From assembly GCF_900142065.1 (NCBI RefSeq), contig NZ_FSRJ01000003.1, forward strand, positions 620,001 through 684,000: a stretch of 64,000 nt of DNA. The letters are read 5' to 3'. Below, in pieces: positions 59,900-64,000 of this stretch. This DNA is from Agromyces cerinus subsp. cerinus. GTDB taxonomy: Bacteria; Actinomycetota; Actinomycetes; Actinomycetales; Microbacteriaceae. A program made the translations under genes and the position numbers. Numbering within the stretch: position 1 is the first letter of the stretch; every line of letters starts with the position of its first letter. The notes under the pieces were generated by a model. That model made no database searches, was not told where the DNA came from, and worked only from the letters and a program-made list of their open reading frames with translations.

Positions 59900-61297
59900 G
59901 TGACGGTCACCGAGCAGTTCGCGACGCGCGAGGCCGTGCGCCCCGCGCCGGCGGCTCAGGCGACGGTGACGGATGCCGCAGCTCGGCCCCGCCCCGTCGG
60001 ACCGGGCCCGCTCGCAGTGCTCGCCGACGCCGGCCTCGAGGTGCCCGTGCTCGGCGGAGGGTTCGTGCGGCACGTGAACCTCGACGTCGCGGCATCGGCA
60101 CCCGCGCTCGAGGTCGTCGCGCAGCAGGTGACGCGCGTGCTGCCCTACTACGCGAGCGTGCACCGCGGCTCGGGGTACCCGTCGCAGCTGTCGACCTCGC
60201 TCGTCGAAGACGCCCGGCTCGCGGTGGCCCGCCACGTCGGCGCCCGCGACGACGACCTCGTCGTCTTCACCCGCAACACGACCGACGCCCTGAACCTGCT
60301 CGCCGGCGCCGTGCCCGGCGACACCGTGGTGCTCGACCTCGAGCACCACGCCAACCTGCTGCCCTGGCGCTCGCGCCGGCTCGTCGAGGGGCGGGCGACG
60401 ATCGCCGCCACGCTCGAGGCCCTCGACGCCGAGCTCGCCCGCACGCCGGCCGCGCTGCTGTCGGTCACCGGGGCGTCGAACGTCACCGGCGAGGTGCTGC
60501 CGATCGACCGGCTCGCCGAGATCGCGCACGCCCACGGCGCGCGCATCGCCGTCGACGCGGCGCAGCTGCTGCCGCACCGGCGGGTCGACGTCGCGGCATC
60601 GGGCATCGACTACCTCGCCTTCTCGGGTCACAAGGCCTACGCGCCCTTCGGCGCCGGAGCGCTCGTCGGCCGCGCCGACTGGCTCGACGCCGCACCCGCC
60701 TACCTCGCCGGCGGCGGCGCCGTCGACGCCGTGCGCGTCGACGGGGTCGATTGGAAGCACGGCGTCGAACGGCACGAGGCCGGCACCCCCAACGTCATCG
60801 GCGCCGTCGCGCTCGCCCGCGCGCTCGCCGAGCTCGAGCGGCTCGGCGACGACGCGCGGCACGACCACGAGCAGGCGCTCACCCGTCGGCTGCACGAGGG
60901 GCTCGCCGCGCAGCGCGGGGTGCGCGTGCTCAGCGGGTTCGGCGACGAGCAGGGCGACGGGCTCGGCGACCGCCTCGGCATCGCGACGATCGAGCTCGAG
61001 CGAGGCTCCGTCGGCCTCCTCGCCGCGGCGCTCGGCGCCGAGCACGGCATCTCGGTGCGCGCCGGCCGGTTCTGCGCGCACCCCTTCTTCGAGCGCACGG
61101 CGACCCGGGCGAACGGCCTGCGCGCGAGCCTCGGCGCCGGCAGCTCGGCCGACGACGTCGACCGGTTCCTCGACGCGCTGGCGACGCTCATCGCCGACGG
61201 CCCGGCGCACGCCTACGACCGCTCGCCCGAGGGCTGGTGTCCGCGCGTCGACGACCGCCCACGCCCAGACTTCGCCGCCGACTTCGCCCTCGCCTGA
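59900..61297 (+). CDS. Class V aminotransferase / cysteine desulfurase-like PLP enzyme
   Basis: A 465-aa PLP enzyme. Family blocks include HVNLDVAASAPAL, YYASVHRGSGYPSQLSTSL, NTTDALNLLAGAV, LEHHANLLPW, the cofactor Asp in VDAAQLLPH and the Schiff-base lysine in FSGHKAYAPFG. The C-terminal FCAHPFF supplies a cysteine near the usual desulfurase position. The pattern is closest to SufS/CsdB-like enzymes, but no Suf genes are nearby, so a different sulfur or amino-acid substrate is likely. GAGGAG precedes GTG 59900. Confidence 0.86.
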   Translation: MTVTEQFATREAVRPAPAAQATVTDAAARPRPVGPGPLAVLADAGLEVPVLGGGFVRHVNLDVAASAPALEVVAQQVTRVLPYYASVHRGSGYPSQLSTSLVEDARLAVARHVGARDDDLVVFTRNTTDALNLLAGAVPGDTVVLDLEHHANLLPWRSRRLVEGRATIAATLEALDAELARTPAALLSVTGASNVTGEVLPIDRLAEIAHAHGARIAVDAAQLLPHRRVDVAASGIDYLAFSGHKAYAPFGAGALVGRADWLDAAPAYLAGGGAVDAVRVDGVDWKHGVERHEAGTPNVIGAVALARALAELERLGDDARHDHEQALTRRLHEGLAAQRGVRVLSGFGDEQGDGLGDRLGIATIELERGSVGLLAAALGAEHGISVRAGRFCAHPFFERTATRANGLRASLGAGSSADDVDRFLDALATLIADGPAHAYDRSPEGWCPRVDDRPRPDFAADFALA

Positions 61298-61387
61298 GAC
61301 CACTCCGCGGGGGCTCCTGCATGCCCCCGGGGCATCCGTCACCGAATCGATACTCGACGGCGGCCCGTCGTGGTCCACACTTGGCGC

Positions 61388-62314
61388 ATGGGATCAGCGT
61401 TGACCACCATCGGACTCCCCGTCGCCCTCGGCATCATCATGTTCGGGCTCGGACTCTCACTCACCCCGGGCGATTTCGCGCGGGTGGCGAAGCATCCGAA
61501 GGCGGTGATCATCGCCCTCGTCTGCCAGCTGCTCGTGCTGCCGGCGCTCTGTCTCGGCCTCGTGCTCGTCTTCCAGCTGCCTCCGGTGCTCGCGGTCGGC
61601 ATGATGCTGCTCGCCGCGTCGCCCGGCGGCACGACGGCCAACCTCTACAGCCACCTGTTCCGCGGCGACGTCGCCCTCAACATCTCGCTCACCGCCATCA
61701 ACTCGGTGCTCGCCGTCTTCACGCTGCCGCTCATCACGAACCTCGCGATCGCGTACTTCCTCCCCGGCGACGACGGGCTCGGCCTGCAGCTCGCCAAGGT
61801 CGTGGAGGTGTTCGCGATCGTGCTGCTGCCCGTGGTGCTCGGCATGCTCGTGCGCTGGTGGCGCCCGGGCTTCGCCGACCGCATGGACAAGCCCGTGCGC
61901 ATCGCCTCCGTCGTGATCCTCGTGATCGTCATCGCCGGCGCGATCGTCTCGAACCTCGAACTGCTGCTCGAGAACTTCGGCAGCCTCGCCGCCATCACGG
62001 TGCTGTTCTGCGTGCTGAGCCTGACGATCGGCTACCTCGTGCCGCGCCTGCTGCGCGTCGGCCCGGCCCAGTCGATCGCGAGCTCGTTCGAGATCGGCAT
62101 CCACAACGCGACCCTCGCGATCGTCATCGCGCAGACGGTCATCGGCAGCGTCGAGATGAGCCTGCCGGCCGCGGTCTACGGCGTGCTGATGTTCTTCGTG
62201 GCGCTCGGCTTCGGCTTCCTGATCCGTCGCCGCGGCCCGGCACCCGAGCGAGCGGATGCCGCGGCCGACGGCGTTCCCGCTGCCGCCGCCGGTGCGGGGG
62301 AGCCCGTGAGCTGA
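61388..62314 (+). CDS. Bile acid:sodium symporter (BASS) family transporter
   Basis: A 308-aa protein with nine to ten helices. The BASS features FGLGLSLTPGDFARV, LLAASPGGTTANLYSHL and SFEIGIHNATLAIVIAQT are visible. Such proteins import organic anions with Na+. The substrate here could be a keto acid or sulfonate rather than bile acid. ATG 61388 lies 6 bp after CACACT, a weak leaderless box. The C-terminal ~25 residues are Ala-rich. Confidence 0.9.
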   Translation: MGSALTTIGLPVALGIIMFGLGLSLTPGDFARVAKHPKAVIIALVCQLLVLPALCLGLVLVFQLPPVLAVGMMLLAASPGGTTANLYSHLFRGDVALNISLTAINSVLAVFTLPLITNLAIAYFLPGDDGLGLQLAKVVEVFAIVLLPVVLGMLVRWWRPGFADRMDKPVRIASVVILVIVIAGAIVSNLELLLENFGSLAAITVLFCVLSLTIGYLVPRLLRVGPAQSIASSFEIGIHNATLAIVIAQTVIGSVEMSLPAAVYGVLMFFVALGFGFLIRRRGPAPERADAAADGVPAAAAGAGEPVS

Positions 62315-62394
62315 CCTCCCGGCATGCCGGTGCGCAGGTGCCGGTGACCCGTGCCGATTCGTAGACTGGGCGGGTCACGCACGGAGGGGGAGGC

Positions 62395-62892
62395 ATGCAG
62401 CCGCTCGACGAGAAGGACGTTCGCTCGCTCTTCGGCAATGCGAACGCCGCCGAACTCGAGCAGCTCGCGCTCCCCGTGCGATTCTTCGTCACCGAGTGGG
62501 CGCCGCTCGACGCCTTCGGCTGGCGCGACCCCCGCCTCCCGTCGCGCGGGTACCTCGTCACCGAGCTCGAGGGGCTGCCCGTCGGCATCGTGCTCCGGGC
62601 CGCCGACCGCACCGGCTCGCACCATCGCGCGGCCATCTGCAACCTCTGCCACACGCATCAGCCGGGCGACCAGGTCGAGCTGTTCTCAGCCCGGCGGGCG
62701 GGCGCGGCCGGCGAGCGCGGCGACACGATCGGCACCTACATCTGCGCCGACCTCGCCTGCCAGGAGACGGTGCGGCTCGGCCGGCCGCCCGCGCCGTCGG
62801 AGGTGCTGCCGGGCGCGCACGAGCTCGAGCGCATCGAGGGGCTCGCACGTCGCACGAGGGCCTTCGTCGCCGACGTGCTCGGCGTCGTCTGA
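62395..62892 (+). CDS. FBP-domain (FusB-like) zinc protein
   Basis: A 165-aa protein. Four cysteines in CNLCH and CADLAC form a treble-clef zinc site like the C-terminal domain of EF-G-binding proteins (FBP/FusB). Relatives bind elongation factor G and can rescue stalled ribosomes or give fusidic acid tolerance. Its N-terminus is short. GGAGGGGGAGG precedes ATG 62395; a TAGACT box lies upstream. Confidence 0.84.
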   Translation: MQPLDEKDVRSLFGNANAAELEQLALPVRFFVTEWAPLDAFGWRDPRLPSRGYLVTELEGLPVGIVLRAADRTGSHHRAAICNLCHTHQPGDQVELFSARRAGAAGERGDTIGTYICADLACQETVRLGRPPAPSEVLPGAHELERIEGLARRTRAFVADVLGVV

Positions 62893-62915
62893 CCGGTTCG
62901 GGCTAAGGCCGTGCC

Positions 62916-63677
62916 TCAGCTCGGTGCGAGCGCCTCGAGGGTCGCACGCTTCGCGACCCGCCCGTCGCCCGACGAGCGGCCGGTGATGCGGCGGCCGATC
63001 CACGGCAGCACGAACTCGCGGTAGTAGGCGGCGGTGTTGCGGCTCTTGGGGCCGGCGGGCGCGGCAGCGACCTCTTCGACGCCCCACTCGACGGGAACGG
63101 CGATGCCCAGCCCCGTCAGCACGTTGCTCGCGACGCGTGCGTGGCCGAGGGCGTTGAGGTGCAGCTTGTCGGGCGACCAGTAGCGGATGTCGCGGAGCCC
63201 CTGGTCGTTGAAGTTGTCGACGAAGGTGACGCCGGGGCGGTCGGCGAGGTCGACGAGCGCCGCGGTGAGCCGAGCGCCGCGCGCGTCGAACACCTTGCCC
63301 ATGGGGATGTGGTCGGTCGGGTTCGCGCCGCTCAGCATGAGCACGTGGATGCCGGCGCCCCGGATGCGCTCGATCGCGTCGCGGAAGTGCGAGGCGGTGA
63401 CCTGTTCGTCCATGCGGGGACGCAGCATGTCGTTGCCGCCGCCGTTGAAGCTCAAAAGCTCGGGACGCAGGGCGATCGCGGGGGCGAGCTGCTCGTCGAT
63501 GATCGGGCCGAGCTTGCGGCCGCGGATCGCGAGGTTCGCGTACCCGATGGGCTCGCGCGCCGCGGCGGCGAGACCGAGCGCCACGAAGTCGGCCCACCCG
63601 CGCACCGATCCGTCGGGCAACTCGTCACCGACGCCCTCGGTGAAGCTGTCGCCGATCGCCGCGTAGGAATGGAACAT
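62916..63677 (-). CDS. SGNH/GDSL-family hydrolase
   Basis: A 253-aa hydrolase. Block I AAIGDSFTEGVGDELPDGSVRGW supplies the serine, block III FNGGGNDML the oxyanion residues, and block V YWSPDKLHLNALGHARVA the Asp-His pair. No signal peptide is visible, so it is cytoplasmic. It may deacylate a lipid or sugar ester. It stands alone, ATG 63677. Confidence 0.9.
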   Translation of the reverse strand: MFHSYAAIGDSFTEGVGDELPDGSVRGWADFVALGLAAAAREPIGYANLAIRGRKLGPIIDEQLAPAIALRPELLSFNGGGNDMLRPRMDEQVTASHFRDAIERIRGAGIHVLMLSGANPTDHIPMGKVFDARGARLTAALVDLADRPGVTFVDNFNDQGLRDIRYWSPDKLHLNALGHARVASNVLTGLGIAVPVEWGVEEVAAAPAGPKSRNTAAYYREFVLPWIGRRITGRSSGDGRVAKRATLEALAPS

Positions 63678-63758
63678 GCCTCCACGCTATCGCGGGCCGC
63701 CGGCAGCGGGGCGGGGGAACCCATCGGCCGGTGGCCGGTCGAGCGCTCCGTCGCGGGT

Positions 63759-63953
63759 TCAGCCCGCGGGCTGCTCGTGCTCGAACACGCAATCGGCGCC
63801 GGGGAAGAGCAGCGTCTCGTGGCCGTCGTCGAACCGCACGAGGTAGGGCGGGCCGCCGTCTTCGCCGCGCACCTCGAGGATCTCGCCGCGGCGCGGCGCC
63901 TGGCCGACCAGCTTGCCGTGGATGGTGAGGTGTTCTCCGACGGTTGCGTGCAT
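63759..63953 (-). CDS. DUF1918 small protein
   Basis: A 64-aa protein. VGEHLTIHGKLVGQAPRRGEILEVRGEDG and PYLVRFDDGHETLLFPGADC match DUF1918 over its full length, an SH3-like small fold common in actinobacteria. Its role is unknown. The last 47 bp of the window contain no other gene. Confidence 0.9.
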   Translation of the reverse strand: MHATVGEHLTIHGKLVGQAPRRGEILEVRGEDGGPPYLVRFDDGHETLLFPGADCVFEHEQPAG

Positions 63954-64000
63954 CGCGTCCTCCTCCGAGTGCTTCCAGCGTACGCCGGGCGCACGCGCGG

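Noticed and set aside
59900-61297. Reading the PLP enzyme as housekeeping SufS
   Set aside because: No sufB, sufC, sufD or sufU gene is adjacent, and the nearby genes are a monooxygenase and a transporter, so the specific name was not used.
58307-61378. Very long open frame on the reverse strand (about 1020 codons)
   Set aside because: It is antisense to two well-supported genes, its product is Arg/Gly/Glu/Val low complexity, and such frames are common in high-GC DNA.

Overview
The window is high-GC DNA (about 70% by eye) that reads as the chromosome of a Gram-positive actinobacterium, most likely a Microbacteriaceae member such as Agromyces. The supports are a menaquinone pathway, DUF4229 and DUF1918 small proteins, a Tad pilus locus without an outer-membrane secretin, many genes with a TAnnnT box 5-7 bp before the start codon (leaderless-type promoters), and dispersed repeats of the type TTGAGCCTGTCGAAACC. 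I cannot name the species from sequence alone. No rRNA, transposase, integrase, prophage or CRISPR array was seen.

Layout. 1-12 kb: respiratory quinone block menB (cut by the window edge)-menE-menA, two small membrane proteins, menD, ppk2, then a GIY-YIG protein, menF and menG diverging from a 41-bp gap, a polyprenyl diphosphate synthase (menaquinone side chain) and a ferredoxin-NADP+ reductase. Three intergenic repeat arrays and one paired copy lie here. 12-20.3 kb: a complete Tad/Flp pilus locus (prepilin peptidase, Flp pilin, TadE, TadG-like, CpaB, TadZ, TadA, TadB, TadC), preceded by a striking array of alternating GGGGTAC/GTACCCC boxes. 20-29 kb: an HTTM membrane protein with a partner, an alpha/beta hydrolase, a YajQ protein, a LacI regulator, a PH-domain membrane protein, tRNA-Tyr, an inositol-monophosphatase-family enzyme, an M23 peptidase with a very long disordered N-terminus, and a CHY zinc-finger protein. 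29-37 kb: an alpha-glucan/maltose uptake and breakdown locus (GH13 glucosidase diverging from malE-malF-malG-GH13), with no ATPase gene alongside. 38-44 kb: tRNA-Thr and tRNA-Met followed by a mixed segment (unknown EHVIP-motif protein, NYN/LOTUS-type protein, TetR regulator with hydrolase, a collapsed SDR gene, a CPBP protease that has lost its stop, a GAP-family protein); this looks like the most variable part. 44-52 kb: an MFS exporter, DEAD-box helicase, small membrane proteins, CorA and a GT4 glycosyltransferase. 51.5-58 kb: envelope functions (metallophosphoesterase, cardiolipin synthase, Stealth sugar-phosphotransferase, PfpI/MarR pair with palindromic operators, fatty-acid desaturase). 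58-64 kb: an LLM flavin monooxygenase, a class V aminotransferase/desulfurase-like enzyme, a BASS-family transporter, an FBP-domain zinc protein, an SGNH hydrolase and DUF1918.

The strongest new-looking signals are regulatory or repetitive DNA rather than new enzyme families: the seven-box GGGGTAC array before the pilus genes, matching 10-bp-spaced direct repeats before the monooxygenase and the aminotransferase genes, a repeat element inserted in frame inside a GH13 gene, a perfect 18-bp hairpin between malE and malF, and the stop-less CPBP gene running antisense through its neighbour.
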